Position numbers and translations under genes: made by a program
Source of the DNA: an uncultured Mailhella sp.
GTDB lineage: Bacteria > Desulfobacterota > Desulfovibrionia > Desulfovibrionales > Desulfovibrionaceae
Reading direction: 5' to 3'
DNA: 64,000 bases
Assembly: GCF_963931295.1 (NCBI RefSeq)
Contig: NZ_OZ007001.1
Coordinates: 2,745,001-2,809,000, forward strand
Notes under the pieces: model-generated
Databases searched by the model: none
Told to the model about the DNA's origin: nothing
What the model saw: the letters and a program-made list of their open reading frames with translations, nothing else
In this document: positions 15,859 to 24,786 of the stretch, piece after piece
Layout: each line of letters starts with the position of its first letter
Position numbering within the stretch: position 1 is the first letter of the stretch

Positions 15859-15982
15859 AGGCTGGTCCTACGTTCACGGCGGAAGGGAAATTACAGAAGA
15901 AGGTACATGGGTTCACCTGCCCGCAGGGGAAGCGGGAAATCTCCTTTTGTGGGTGAAGCAGGCGGAGGAAAAATGCCGATGA
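15722..15982 (+). CDS. Phage lipoprotein (Rz1/o-spanin-like candidate), nested start
   Basis: An 86-aa product from ATG 15722, lying partly inside the preceding gene in a different frame. The N-terminus is KRKQRSFVLLCLLILPASGC, a basic region, hydrophobic core and lipobox ending in Cys-20, so the mature protein would be lipid-anchored. The embedded arrangement is the hallmark of Rz/Rz1 pairs, which fuse inner and outer membranes at lysis. The mature part lacks the usual Pro richness, so spanin function is inferred. An upstream in-frame GTG (15662) is less likely. Confidence 0.6.
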   Translation: MKRKQRSFVLLCLLILPASGCASWEGRTEGEVLEAAPTTPGALVTEGWSYVHGGREITEEGTWVHLPAGEAGNLLLWVKQAEEKCR

Positions 15983-16434
15983 ATGATCTGGGGAACGAGT
16001 CCCGCCATGCCGCCGAGTATCTGGACTGGTTCCGGGGGATATGGCCGCTGGCGCTTCTGGCCTGTGTGCTGGCCTTCCTTGTGGCGGCCGGGCACATCAA
16101 GCGCAGTTACCGCCAGCGCAGCCGTGGGCAGATTATCGGTAACATGCTCTGGTCTGCGCTGGTGACGGGCTTTCTGGCGCTGGGGGCGGTGGCTCTGCTG
16201 CCGCTGGTAGCTCCCGAACCGACCAGGGGTATGGAAATAGGCGTGGTCATCTTTGTCTGCGTGTTCGGCGTCAAGGGCATGGACGTGGTGCTTCGCCGAT
16301 TCATGGGCCTGTCGGTGGTGGACCTCATGGACCCGGCGGACATCAATGACATACGCCGGGGAATGTCTCCGAGGCAGCAGGAAGAACACGCCAGGAACTG
16401 TCCCTTCCGCTGTGGGGATTGCAGGAGGCGGTGA
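15973..16434 (+). CDS. Phage membrane protein, LydA/holin-like candidate
   Basis: A 153-aa protein with three predicted membrane spans (about residues 20-40 LALLACVLAFLVAAG, 55-75 LVTGFLALGAVALLPLV, 85-105 IGVVIFVCVFGVKG) and a cytoplasmic tail with four Cys/His-like residues (CPFRCGDC). Three spans in a lysis cassette suggest a class I or LydA-like holin. ATG 15973 has GGAGG 4 bases upstream; ATG 15979 overlaps the lipoprotein stop and is an equally possible start. Confidence 0.55.
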   Translation: MPMNDLGNESRHAAEYLDWFRGIWPLALLACVLAFLVAAGHIKRSYRQRSRGQIIGNMLWSALVTGFLALGAVALLPLVAPEPTRGMEIGVVIFVCVFGVKGMDVVLRRFMGLSVVDLMDPADINDIRRGMSPRQQEEHARNCPFRCGDCRRR

Positions 16435-17147
16435 TGGCTATGCAGGCGGGACCTGTGCGGGAGCACGGAGGGCACTACAAGAGGCGCTACGTCCATATCC
16501 GTACGGCGCAGAATTTGAATCTGGACATGGACCTGTACCTGGCTGGGGAACTTTCGGCAAGGAATCTGGCGCTGAAGACGAAGGAGTTTACGGCGGTACA
16601 GGCCAATGCCGTGAACACGGCGCTGACGTTCATGCAGAAAAAGATGCTGGCCATGCTGACGGGCCGGTATGCAGTTTCCAGAAAGTTCTTTTCCCGCTGG
16701 TTTTACCGGCGCAGAGCCGATGCCAGGAAAGGAAAGGTGATCGGACTTATTCGTGCATCGGGCCCGAGGTCGGTTCCCATAGAGGATTTTCCTCATGAGG
16801 TGAAAGGCCCGACCTACACCAAAAAAGGAAAGCTGAAGAAGCGCGGCGGACTGTATGTGAAGATCAGGCGTGACGAAGGAGTGAAGCTTGTGGAGGGGGC
16901 GTTCAGCTGGTCTCCGCATGGTGGAGACCTGTACTTCGCGCGCAAGGGGAAAAAGCGTCTGCCCATTGAACGCAAGTTTACTACGTCCGGGCTCGAATAT
17001 CTGGTGAATGAAGAAAACCATGACGGCCCCGAGGCCCGGGAGATGAACCGGGAGGGGATGGTCTATCTGCAAAAGGAACTGACGCGCCAGCTCGACAACC
17101 GTCTGGCCAAAATAGCCGCCCGCATGGCGGCAAAGGGCAGCTCATGA
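16434..17147 (+). CDS. Minor tail protein Z-like (GPZ) protein
   Basis: A 237-aa basic protein between the lysis genes and the head-tail connector genes. Length, position, and the N-terminal helical part followed by a beta-rich RRGGLYVKIRRDEGVKLVEGAF segment are consistent with the minor tail protein Z family, which works at the head-tail junction. AGGAGG stands 6 bases before ATG 16434, and the start overlaps the preceding stop. Confidence 0.6.
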   Translation: MAMQAGPVREHGGHYKRRYVHIRTAQNLNLDMDLYLAGELSARNLALKTKEFTAVQANAVNTALTFMQKKMLAMLTGRYAVSRKFFSRWFYRRRADARKGKVIGLIRASGPRSVPIEDFPHEVKGPTYTKKGKLKKRGGLYVKIRRDEGVKLVEGAFSWSPHGGDLYFARKGKKRLPIERKFTTSGLEYLVNEENHDGPEAREMNREGMVYLQKELTRQLDNRLAKIAARMAAKGSS

Positions 17148-17485
17148 ACATTCTGGACAGACTGGATGCAGACATGAACGCCGTGTTCTCCCAGGAAGAC
17201 GGCATAACTGAGGCCTGCGTTGTGGAGAACGTGGCCCTGCGCTGCTTTTACGAATACCCCACGGAAGACGTGCAGCCCGGTTCCGCGCGGCTGGCCACGC
17301 CTGTGCGTGCGCCGTATGCCACGCTGCTGGTTTCGGAGGTGAAAGCGAAGCTCGGCCGCAAGCTGAAACGCGGGGATGTGCTTACCGTTCGCGGCAAGGC
17401 GTTCCGCATCGAGGTTATCCGGCCCGACGGCATAGGGGGCCTTGTGTGCAAGCTGAAGAGGCAGGAGACGGGCAATGACTCTTAA
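17144..17485 (+). CDS. Head-tail joining protein (gpFII-like)
   Basis: A 113-aa small beta-barrel-type protein. VLTVRGKAFRIEVIRPDGIGGLVCKLKRQ is the typical ending of head-tail attachment proteins, where the last strand completes the barrel. It overlaps its neighbours (ATGA at 17144; 11 bp with the next gene). It probably connects the head completion ring to the tail terminator. Confidence 0.6.
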   Translation: MNILDRLDADMNAVFSQEDGITEACVVENVALRCFYEYPTEDVQPGSARLATPVRAPYATLLVSEVKAKLGRKLKRGDVLTVRGKAFRIEVIRPDGIGGLVCKLKRQETGNDS

Positions 17486-17798
17486 TGAGTTCCAGGACAA
17501 GGCGGAGACCTTCAGTGAGCCGTACTTCGACAGCGTGGACCACTGCGCAATCGTACTTGGCGAAGAAGCCGGGGAAGTCCTGGGCAAGGTGAAGAAGTGG
17601 GGCAGGGACGCTGGATTTGATCGGGAGTCTCCTCAGTTCAAAGGCATAAAAGACGAGCTTGGAGATGTTTTCTGGTGCGTGTCGCGCATGGCGAAGCAGT
17701 GCGGCTGGACGCTGGAAGAAATAGGGCAGGACTGCTGCCGGAAGCTTGCCGATCGTAAGGAGCGCGGAGTGCTCCATGGGGAAGGAGATAGCCGATGA
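17475..17798 (+). CDS. MazG-like nucleotide pyrophosphohydrolase
   Basis: A 107-aa all-alpha NTP-pyrophosphatase-type protein. It shows the metal-binding pattern LGEEAGEVLGKVKKW near residues 28-42 and DELGDVFWCVSRMA near residues 57-70. Such enzymes hydrolyse dNTPs or (p)ppGpp-like nucleotides; phage copies may tune host nucleotide pools or stress signalling. It is oddly embedded between connector genes, with overlaps on both sides, so it is made with late proteins. Confidence 0.75.
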   Translation: MTLNEFQDKAETFSEPYFDSVDHCAIVLGEEAGEVLGKVKKWGRDAGFDRESPQFKGIKDELGDVFWCVSRMAKQCGWTLEEIGQDCCRKLADRKERGVLHGEGDSR

Positions 17799-18403
17799 GC
17801 GCCGATGTTATGGGCACATTGCCGGCGCATCCGCGTACGGCACTTCGTCAGTCCGTGGGGGCGCTCATTGAAGCGGCGGGCTTTTCCGGCCGCGTGTACT
17901 TGAATCCGGAAGAGCCCTGGGATGCTCCCTCGTTCCCCAGCGTGGGCGTGTACATCGTCAGCGAGAACAAGGCTGACACTGATCTCCATCCTGAACCGGA
18001 CAGCCGAGAGGCCACGCTTGCCGTGGACATTCTGGAAGCAGTGCGGGGCAACTGCCTGCCCCTCGATGACCGTATCGAGGCGCTGGAGCTTGCCGTGGAC
18101 AGGGCTCTCACCTTTGAGGCCGTGGACAGGGAGTTCACCGCCCGCGGTGGCCAGCTGGAAGACTTTGAATATTCCGGCATGGAGCTCGGCAAGGCCGACA
18201 ATGGAGAAATCACCGTGGCCTGCCTCACGCTCACGTTTACGGCATTTTACCGGATGCCGCCGCGTGAGGGGACCGTGGACCTGTTCCGGACCGGATACAT
18301 CGAATGGGATCTTGCCGACGGGATGAATCACCCCGACGGACGCAAAGAGGCAACGGACATAGTGACCCTTCCGCAGGATGGGGACGAAAGCAAAGGAGAA
18401 TGA
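17795..18403 (+). CDS. Tail terminator/completion-like protein
   Basis: A 202-aa protein between connector and sheath genes. SVGVYIVSENKADTDLHPEP, then EATLAVDILEAV, resembles the beta-strand region of tail terminator (gpU-like) proteins, which cap the tail tube at the head end. Family assignment is by position and general pattern; no diagnostic motif is visible. Confidence 0.5.
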   Translation: MSADVMGTLPAHPRTALRQSVGALIEAAGFSGRVYLNPEEPWDAPSFPSVGVYIVSENKADTDLHPEPDSREATLAVDILEAVRGNCLPLDDRIEALELAVDRALTFEAVDREFTARGGQLEDFEYSGMELGKADNGEITVACLTLTFTAFYRMPPREGTVDLFRTGYIEWDLADGMNHPDGRKEATDIVTLPQDGDESKGE

Positions 18404-18404
18404 C

Positions 18405-18581
18405 ATGCAGCGCGAACAGATGTTTGTGAAGCCTGCACCCGGGCGCGTGGTGCGCGACCCGTCCACCGGTCTGCCGCTTCCTGAAGGCGGCGCGGTGGTG
18501 GAGAAGACGCAGTTCTGGCTGCGGAGGCTCAGGGACGGCGACGTGGAGAAAATCCATGAGGAAAGGAAGGAGACGGAATAA
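18405..18581 (+). CDS. DUF2635 small tail-module protein
   Basis: A 58-aa protein with the DUF2635 pattern: MFVKPAPGRVVRDPSTGLPL, then FWLRRLRDGDVEKI. In Mu-like phages this gene always directly precedes the sheath gene; its role is unknown. AAAGGAG lies upstream and it overlaps the sheath start by one base. Confidence 0.75.
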   Translation: MQREQMFVKPAPGRVVRDPSTGLPLPEGGAVVEKTQFWLRRLRDGDVEKIHEERKETE

Positions 18582-20053
18582 TGGCCATATCGTTCAATGA
18601 AGTGCCGCAGGGCATTCTTGTTCCCGGCGCCTATATCGAGTTCGACAACAGCCAGGCCATGCAGGGTGCAAGCCTCATGGACTACACGGCGCTTATCTGT
18701 GCCCAGATGCTGGAAGGCGGAACGGCGGAGCCGCTCAAGGCCTACAGCGTGACCAGCGCGGAGCGTGCGGCTGAGCTTTTCGGCCGCGGTTCTCAGGCCC
18801 ACCTCATGGCGAAGGCGTTTCTTGAAAACAACAGCTATACGAGCCTCCGCATGATCGGCGTGGAAGATGGAGAAGAGCTGACCAAAGCCACGGGCACCAT
18901 ATCCGTGGCAGGAACGGCCACGCTGGGCGCTCCCATCTATCTGTATATCGCGGGGCAGGCTGTGTCCGTGGCATGCGCAACGGGGACGGAAGCGGCAGCG
19001 CTGGCCACGGCCATGGCTGCGGCAATCAATGCGGAAGCGGACCTGCCCGTGACAGCACAGGCAAGCGACACCACGGTCACGCTTACGGCCAGAAACGGCG
19101 GTACTCTGGGCAATGATATAGATATCCGCCAGGCCTACTACAACGAAACCATGCCCGAAGGCATCAAGCTGACCATTACGGCCATGAGTAAGGGCGCCGG
19201 CCAGCCCGATGTTGAAGAGCTTATCGCCGCCTGGGGCGATACCTGGTACCACGTCATAGCCTGGCCGTGGAACGACCGCAGCAGTCTGCGCACTCTGGAA
19301 GCCGAGCTTGAAGACCGCTGGGGCCCGCTGCGTCATATCGACGGCGTGGCGATCACGTCCAAAGCCGGCACGTTTTCCGATCTTCAGGAGTTCGGCAGCG
19401 GGGAAGACAAGGGCAACTACGCGCATATCTCCATTGTGGAAGCCTGCAAGACTCCCACGCTTCCGGCGGTGCGAGCTGCTGCCGTGGCGGCTCTGGTGGC
19501 CTATTACGGCAACAACGACCCCGCGCGGCCGTTCCAGACACTGACCATTTCCGGCGACCTTGCGCCGGCGCAGGAAGACCGGCTTACCCTTGAAGAACGC
19601 AACCTGCTGCTGAAGGCCGGCATAGCCACCACGGTGACCGATGCGGGCGGCAACGTGACCATTGAGCGCATGGTGACCAACTATCTCACCACGTCCACCG
19701 GTGCGGCGGATACCAGCTATCAGGACGTGAACACGCTGCTGACGCTCTCGTATCTCCGTTATGACTTCCGTTCCCGCATCCTGCGCAAGTATCCCCGCCA
19801 CAAGCTGGCCGGCGACACGGAAACCATAGCCCCGGGGCAGGCAATCATGACCCCGAAGCAGGGCCGTGCCGAAGCCGTAGCCGCCTTCCAGGACTGGCAG
19901 GAACTCGGCCTTGTGGAAGACATAGCCAAGTTCAAGGCCGGTCTTGTGTGTGAGCGCAACGCCACCGACGTGAACCGTCTGGACTGGCTCATCACTCCCG
20001 ATCTCGTCAATCAGTTCCGCGTGGCTGCGGTGCAGATTCAGTTCCGTCTGTAA
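18581..20053 (+). CDS. Contractile tail sheath protein (Mu gpL-like)
   Basis: A 490-aa protein that polymerises around the tail tube and contracts on infection. The N-terminus ISFNEVPQGILVPGAYIEFD, the middle GGTLGNDIDIR and the C-terminal strand RVAAVQIQFRL are characteristic of Mu-type sheaths. Its presence shows the phage is a myovirus. It is the largest virion protein of the tail module and is followed by the tube gene. Confidence 0.9.
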   Translation: MAISFNEVPQGILVPGAYIEFDNSQAMQGASLMDYTALICAQMLEGGTAEPLKAYSVTSAERAAELFGRGSQAHLMAKAFLENNSYTSLRMIGVEDGEELTKATGTISVAGTATLGAPIYLYIAGQAVSVACATGTEAAALATAMAAAINAEADLPVTAQASDTTVTLTARNGGTLGNDIDIRQAYYNETMPEGIKLTITAMSKGAGQPDVEELIAAWGDTWYHVIAWPWNDRSSLRTLEAELEDRWGPLRHIDGVAITSKAGTFSDLQEFGSGEDKGNYAHISIVEACKTPTLPAVRAAAVAALVAYYGNNDPARPFQTLTISGDLAPAQEDRLTLEERNLLLKAGIATTVTDAGGNVTIERMVTNYLTTSTGAADTSYQDVNTLLTLSYLRYDFRSRILRKYPRHKLAGDTETIAPGQAIMTPKQGRAEAVAAFQDWQELGLVEDIAKFKAGLVCERNATDVNRLDWLITPDLVNQFRVAAVQIQFRL

Positions 20054-20066
20054 AAGGAGCATCATC

Positions 20067-20438
20067 ATGGCAATAGGCAACCGCCGTGCGGGCCGTATTT
20101 CCTTCAAGGTGGACGGCACGCTCTATGAGGCAAAGGGCAGCTTTTCGTACAATCTCGGCCTTGACGTAAGGGAGGCCATCATCGGCGCCGACGGCGTGCA
20201 TGGCTACAAGGAAACGCCGCAGGTGTCCTATATCGAGGGCGCCGTGACCGACAGGGAAGATCTCGACCTTGAAGCTCTTGTCGGTGCGGATGAATGCACC
20301 GTTACGCTGGAGCTCAACAACGGCAAGATCATCACGCTGTCCCGCGCGTGGTTTGCGGGCGACGGTACGGCATCCACCGAAGAAGCGGAAATCCCCGTCC
20401 GTTTTGAATCCAAGAGCCGCGCCCAGGAGGTGAAGTGA
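20067..20438 (+). CDS. Tail tube protein (Mu gpM-like)
   Basis: A 123-aa protein forming the inner tube. AGRISFKVDGTLYEAKGSFS and REAIIGADGVHGYKETPQVS are typical of the Mu-type tube family, as is the length. AAAGGAG lies upstream. It overlaps the next gene by 4 bp. Confidence 0.85.
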   Translation: MAIGNRRAGRISFKVDGTLYEAKGSFSYNLGLDVREAIIGADGVHGYKETPQVSYIEGAVTDREDLDLEALVGADECTVTLELNNGKIITLSRAWFAGDGTASTEEAEIPVRFESKSRAQEVK

Positions 20439-20844
20439 TGAACGACGTTACTCCCGTCACCGTAACGCTGAACTATCCCGTGCAGTTCGGGGACGAACTC
20501 GTCACGGAACTGAAGTTCACCCGCCGTGTGCGTTTTTCGGACATGGCCGACGCCTCGGCCCGGGCCCTGAGCATGGGGGACATGGCCCGCATCATCGGCA
20601 GACTGACCGGGCAGGACAGGCAGATCATCATGCGTCTGGAAGGGGATGACATTGCCCGAGTCATGGAGGCGGCCACACCTTTTTTAGGGAATGGCCGGAC
20701 GATTGGCGAATAGCCGCAGGCTTTCTTCTGGCGGAGTGTCACACGCAGCCGAGTGAGATCATGGCCATGACCGGCCCGGAGCTTCGGTTCTGGGCCGGAT
20801 GCCTGGCAGCATACGGAAAAGAGAAGAACCATGGCAAAGAATAA
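20435..20844 (+). CDS. Tail assembly chaperone with -1 frameshift extension (gp41-like)
   Basis: The unshifted product is 92 aa and stops at 20713. A canonical -1 slippery heptamer, T TTT TTA, lies in frame at 20680-20686. Slipping there continues into REWPDDWRIAAGFLLAECH and then PSEIMAMTGPELRFWAGC, stopping at 20842-20844, to give a product of about 136 aa. Paired short/long chaperones made by frameshifting are general in long-tailed phages; they coat the tape measure protein and recruit tube subunits. The extension overlaps the tape measure start by 14 bp. The base gene resembles the Mu gp41 family. Confidence 0.75.
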
Positions 20845-22495
20845 AGTTTCCATAGATTTTGTCATAGGAGCCTATGACAAGTTCTCTGCTGCATTCGCAA
20901 AGTTCAACGCAAAAATCGAATCGGCAACTTCTGCTGTGAGCCGTATGCAGGCGCAGGTTTCCCGCTTCGGAGAAAGAAGCGGTCTGACCCGTGTGGTCGG
21001 GGCTGCGGGGGACGCGGCCGACGCCTTTGCAGGCATGGGCGACGGCGCCATGGAGTCGCTCGACCGCGTGTCCGGTGCGCTGGGAAAAATGACGTTGCTC
21101 CTCGGAGGCACTACCGGCGGCGTGCTGGCTCTTTCGTCGGCCACGGCGGAGCAGGCACAGGCGGCAAGTCGGGCGGCGGAAGCCTTGGGCGTGCAAGCGA
21201 CCGATCTTCAAAAGCTGCAATACGCCGCATCCACGGTGAACGTGGAAGCGGAAGACATGACCGACATCCTTTCCGACCTCACGGAAAAGATGGTGGAAGC
21301 CGGAGATTCGGACGATCTGGCCGCCATGTTCAAGGCGCTGGGCGTGTCGGTCAAAAATACCGACGGCACCATGAAGAACTCGGCGCAGGTCATCATGGAA
21401 ATCTCTGATGCCTTTTCCCGAATGGAGGACGGCCCGGTAAAGACCAAGCTGGCCATAGAGCTTTTGGGCGATGAGGGGCGCAAGCTCATTCCCGTGTTGA
21501 ACAAAGGCTCCTCCGGCCTCAGAGAACTGGGGAGAGAGGCAGAACGGGCAGGCATGGTCTTTGACGATACTGCCAGGGGCGACGCAAGTCGTTTTCAGGA
21601 TGCCATGCGGGGCGTGGGCAATCAGCTTGCCGGGCTGCGCAATGCCATCGGCCAGAGCCTCATACCGGTCCTGACGCCGGTCATAGAGAGATTCGGCGAC
21701 TGGCTTGAGGCAAATCGGGCTCTTATCGCTTCAAAAGTCGGAGAGTGGATACAGATGGTGGCCGACAAGATTCCCGCTTTTCTGGATGGAGTGGACCGTT
21801 GGCTCAGTGCCGGTGGAACGCTTCTCGGATGGGTGAGCGACTTTGTGTCTGCCATAGGTGGCGCAGAAAATGCGCTTATGCTGATTGCAGCCTATATGTC
21901 TGCCCCCTTCATCAAGGCTCTTCTCGTGGCTGGAAAGGCGGTGGGCGGCTTGGGACTTGCGCTTACGGCAACACCTTTTGGAGCTTTTATGACGGCCATA
22001 AGTGCTCTCGTAACCGCCGGATGGTGGCTCTACAAAAACTGGGAGAAGATATCCGCAGGAGTAAAGAAATTCTGCACGGAAATAGGGAATGCCGTTCAGG
22101 GCGCTTCCGACGTGCAGGAGGCGGCCGATCTTCACGGCATAGATCTGGAAGATACCGACGCGCTCATGGACCCGGAAAACGCCCGGATACTGGCGGAAGC
22201 TGCCGGAGGCAGTCGGCGTGACTCGTCTTCAGCAGCAGTAACGCCACAAACGGACTTTCCTGACTTTTCGGAAAACAATTCTCTGCCGGCGACTGGATCC
22301 TCCGGCTTTTCGAGTCTCGCCCGCTCCGGAACGGTATCTTCTGAGACGGTGCGCAAGGAAGAGAAGGAAGTAACACACAAGGTGGAGCTTATCGTTCCTG
22401 CCGGTATGGAAGCCAGAGTCGATCAACAGGCCAGCGACGCTGTCACGGTGAAGCGTGATAACATGGGCTACGGCTGGTCCTTTGCGGGGGTGTAA
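20831..22495 (+). CDS. Tail tape measure protein
   Basis: A 554-aa protein that sets tail length and is ejected into the cell with DNA. The N-terminal 150 residues are helical and coiled-coil (YDKFSAAFAKFNAKIESATS), followed by the TP901-type region (LQKLQYAASTVNVEAEDMTD, LAIELLGDEGRKLIPVL). Two hydrophobic stretches occur near residues 345-390 (MLIAAYMSAPFIKALLVAG, LALTATPFGAFMTAISALV). It is short for a myovirus, predicting a short tail. Confidence 0.85.
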   Translation: MAKNKVSIDFVIGAYDKFSAAFAKFNAKIESATSAVSRMQAQVSRFGERSGLTRVVGAAGDAADAFAGMGDGAMESLDRVSGALGKMTLLLGGTTGGVLALSSATAEQAQAASRAAEALGVQATDLQKLQYAASTVNVEAEDMTDILSDLTEKMVEAGDSDDLAAMFKALGVSVKNTDGTMKNSAQVIMEISDAFSRMEDGPVKTKLAIELLGDEGRKLIPVLNKGSSGLRELGREAERAGMVFDDTARGDASRFQDAMRGVGNQLAGLRNAIGQSLIPVLTPVIERFGDWLEANRALIASKVGEWIQMVADKIPAFLDGVDRWLSAGGTLLGWVSDFVSAIGGAENALMLIAAYMSAPFIKALLVAGKAVGGLGLALTATPFGAFMTAISALVTAGWWLYKNWEKISAGVKKFCTEIGNAVQGASDVQEAADLHGIDLEDTDALMDPENARILAEAAGGSRRDSSSAAVTPQTDFPDFSENNSLPATGSSGFSSLARSGTVSSETVRKEEKEVTHKVELIVPAGMEARVDQQASDAVTVKRDNMGYGWSFAGV

Positions 22496-22496
22496 C

Positions 22497-23675
22497 ATGG
22501 CCCAGGCATGGAAGCTTCGTATCCAGTCGGCGTCCTTTCGAGGGGTACCGTTTCAAGTATCTGCGGCAAGCGGAGAGCTCGGGCGCTCTACGGCGCTGCA
22601 TGTTTTCCCCAACGGCTCGGCTCCGTACCCGGAAGATCTGGGCAAGGCTCCACAGTTTTACGACGTGCAGGGCTTTGTTTCCGGCTCTTCGTACATGACG
22701 CAGCGCGATGCTTTGGAAGCAGCCTTTCAGCAGCCCGGTCCCGGTACGCTGGTGCATCCGTGGTACGGCAGTCTGTATGTGGCGCTTGCCGGGCCCGTGC
22801 GCACGCAGCACAGCGCGGCCGACGGCGGCCTCTGGCAGTTTCAGGCGCGTTTCGTGCGGGTGGAAAAGCCCGGCGGGCTGACGGGCGCTCCCAACCTCAT
22901 GGACTCGGTATCTGCGAGAGTAAAGTCGGCGGCAGAACGTGCGCAGGCGCTGGCCGATTCCGTAGGGCAGTACCTGGACAAGGGGGCCTGGGTAGTCTCG
23001 CAGATAGAAACAGCCGCCGGCGTTTTCATCAGCAGTGTGAAAAGTGTTTTGGCCATACCGGAAGGGCTTTCTACGTTGGCCGGTCTAGCCGGCTCCACCG
23101 GATGGCTCACGGGTATGATTTCTTCGGGGAGTTTCGGTTCTTCCTGCTGGGATATGGTGCAGGCCGGGGTGGAAAATATGCCTTCCGGTTCTGGGCCGGC
23201 AGCGCTGCTTGACTTGGTAAAGTCTGCTCCGGAAGTGGCGGTAAGCGCCGTGTACGGTACGTCAAGGCAGGCCGCAGCGGAAGGGCAGATAGTCATGGCC
23301 AACGTGCAGCGGCAGCTGTGTGTATCGGCAGCCTGTTCCGTGGCGGCCGGCTATACGCCTTCCACAACGAAGGAAGCAGGGGAGCTTCAGGCCGCTGTTC
23401 TGGACGCGATAGACGCCGCACAGGCGGAGGCCGACGATGAAACCTTCTCTGTTCTTTCTGATCTCCGGACGGTGACGCTTAGAGCCATGGCGGAAAAGGC
23501 TCGTACGCTGCCCGATGTGATTAGTGTGACGGAAAAGCAGGTCATGCCCTCTCTGGCCGTGTCCTGGCGTTGGACCGGCGGCCTGGACGCGGAACAGGAG
23601 CTTATCGTTCGCAACGGCCTGCGGCATCCAGGCTTCGTGCCTGGCGGCCAGGCATTGGAGCTGATAGATGGATGA
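22497..23675 (+). CDS. DNA circularisation/baseplate protein (Mu gpN-like)
   Basis: A 392-aa protein. The first 120 residues match the DNA_circ_N domain (SASFRGVPFQVSAASGELG, PGPGTLVHPWYGSLYV); the rest is a helical region rich in Ala. In Mu, gpN is a tail/baseplate protein encoded just after the tape measure. The start is two bases after the tape measure stop, and the end overlaps the gpP-like gene by 8 bp. Confidence 0.8.
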   Translation: MAQAWKLRIQSASFRGVPFQVSAASGELGRSTALHVFPNGSAPYPEDLGKAPQFYDVQGFVSGSSYMTQRDALEAAFQQPGPGTLVHPWYGSLYVALAGPVRTQHSAADGGLWQFQARFVRVEKPGGLTGAPNLMDSVSARVKSAAERAQALADSVGQYLDKGAWVVSQIETAAGVFISSVKSVLAIPEGLSTLAGLAGSTGWLTGMISSGSFGSSCWDMVQAGVENMPSGSGPAALLDLVKSAPEVAVSAVYGTSRQAAAEGQIVMANVQRQLCVSAACSVAAGYTPSTTKEAGELQAAVLDAIDAAQAEADDETFSVLSDLRTVTLRAMAEKARTLPDVISVTEKQVMPSLAVSWRWTGGLDAEQELIVRNGLRHPGFVPGGQALELIDG

Positions 23676-24786
23676 TATCACCTTGACCGTGGGCGGTGTG
23701 GACTGGACGGGATGGGAGTCTATCCAGGCTTCCCGCAGTGTGGATGCCATGGCCGGGGCGTTTTCACTTGGCCTTGCGGATCGTGTGCAGTACGGCGGGG
23801 CAGTTCTTCCGCTCTCTCCGGGCATGGAGTGCGTGCTTTCGTGCGGCTCCGATACTCTTGTCACCGGCTTCATCGACAGCGTTTCTCAGTCTCTCGATTC
23901 CGGCAGACATGGCATAACGGTATCCGGCAGAGACAAGAGCGCGGACCTTGTGGACGCTTCCGCCGTGCATACGCCCGGCAGCTGGAAAGGGGCGTCTCTC
24001 ATGGATATCTGCACGGCTCTTTGTGCCCCGTTTGGGGTAGCTGTCACGCTTGAAGGTAATCAGGGCCAGCCCTTTACGGCGTTCCAGATTCAACCTGGTG
24101 AAAGTGTGGCGGAAGCCATGCAGCGCCTTTTGAAGCAGCGCGAACTTGTGGCCATGCCGGACGGAAAGGGAGGCATCAGGCTGGCCAGACTGGCACAGGA
24201 AACGCTTTCTGCCGTGCTTCAGGAAGGCGTGAATGTGCTTTCCGCCTCCGTGACCTATGACGCTTCCGAACGTTATTCTGAGTATCTCGTCACCTGTCAG
24301 AAGAAAGGAACAGACAAGGACTTCGGCAAGGCGTGCTCCGTCAAGGCGAAAGCCACGGATGAACAGATGCAGCGCTATCGCCCTCTTGTTATCCGTGCCA
24401 GTCAGCAGGGAGACGTGGCCTACATGCGCCAGCGTGCCCAGTGGGAAATGACTACCAGACGGGCCGACGGTACTTCCGTTCAGGTCACGGTGCAGGGCTG
24501 GCGGGACAGCACCGGCAGACTCTGGGCCCCCGGTGTGCTGGTGCCGGTACATCTTCCCACGCTGGGGATATCGCAGAATTTGCTCATAGGGGAAGTAACC
24601 TGGACGCGGGACCGTGGCGGAACCACCACGCAGCTTACCCTGAAAGATCCCGCGGCATGGCAGCCTGAACCGGAAAAGCCGAAAAAGAGCACTGACTCAG
24701 GCAGCAGCACCGACTGGGACCTGTACGTAAAACAGGCGGAAAAAGCCAAAGCTGAAGGGCAGAAGGTGCAGGAGGTCATGGTATGA
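23668..24786 (+). CDS. Baseplate hub protein (Mu gpP/gp44-like)
   Basis: A 372-aa protein of the gpD/gp27-type hub family that holds the spike under the tail tube. FSLGLADRVQYGG, VTGFIDSVSQSLDSGRHGIT and GRDKSADLVDASAVH near residue 90 are typical. The C-terminus is Lys/Glu-rich. It overlaps the spike gene by 4 bp, as in Mu. Confidence 0.85.
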   Translation: MDDITLTVGGVDWTGWESIQASRSVDAMAGAFSLGLADRVQYGGAVLPLSPGMECVLSCGSDTLVTGFIDSVSQSLDSGRHGITVSGRDKSADLVDASAVHTPGSWKGASLMDICTALCAPFGVAVTLEGNQGQPFTAFQIQPGESVAEAMQRLLKQRELVAMPDGKGGIRLARLAQETLSAVLQEGVNVLSASVTYDASERYSEYLVTCQKKGTDKDFGKACSVKAKATDEQMQRYRPLVIRASQQGDVAYMRQRAQWEMTTRRADGTSVQVTVQGWRDSTGRLWAPGVLVPVHLPTLGISQNLLIGEVTWTRDRGGTTTQLTLKDPAAWQPEPEKPKKSTDSGSSTDWDLYVKQAEKAKAEGQKVQEVMV

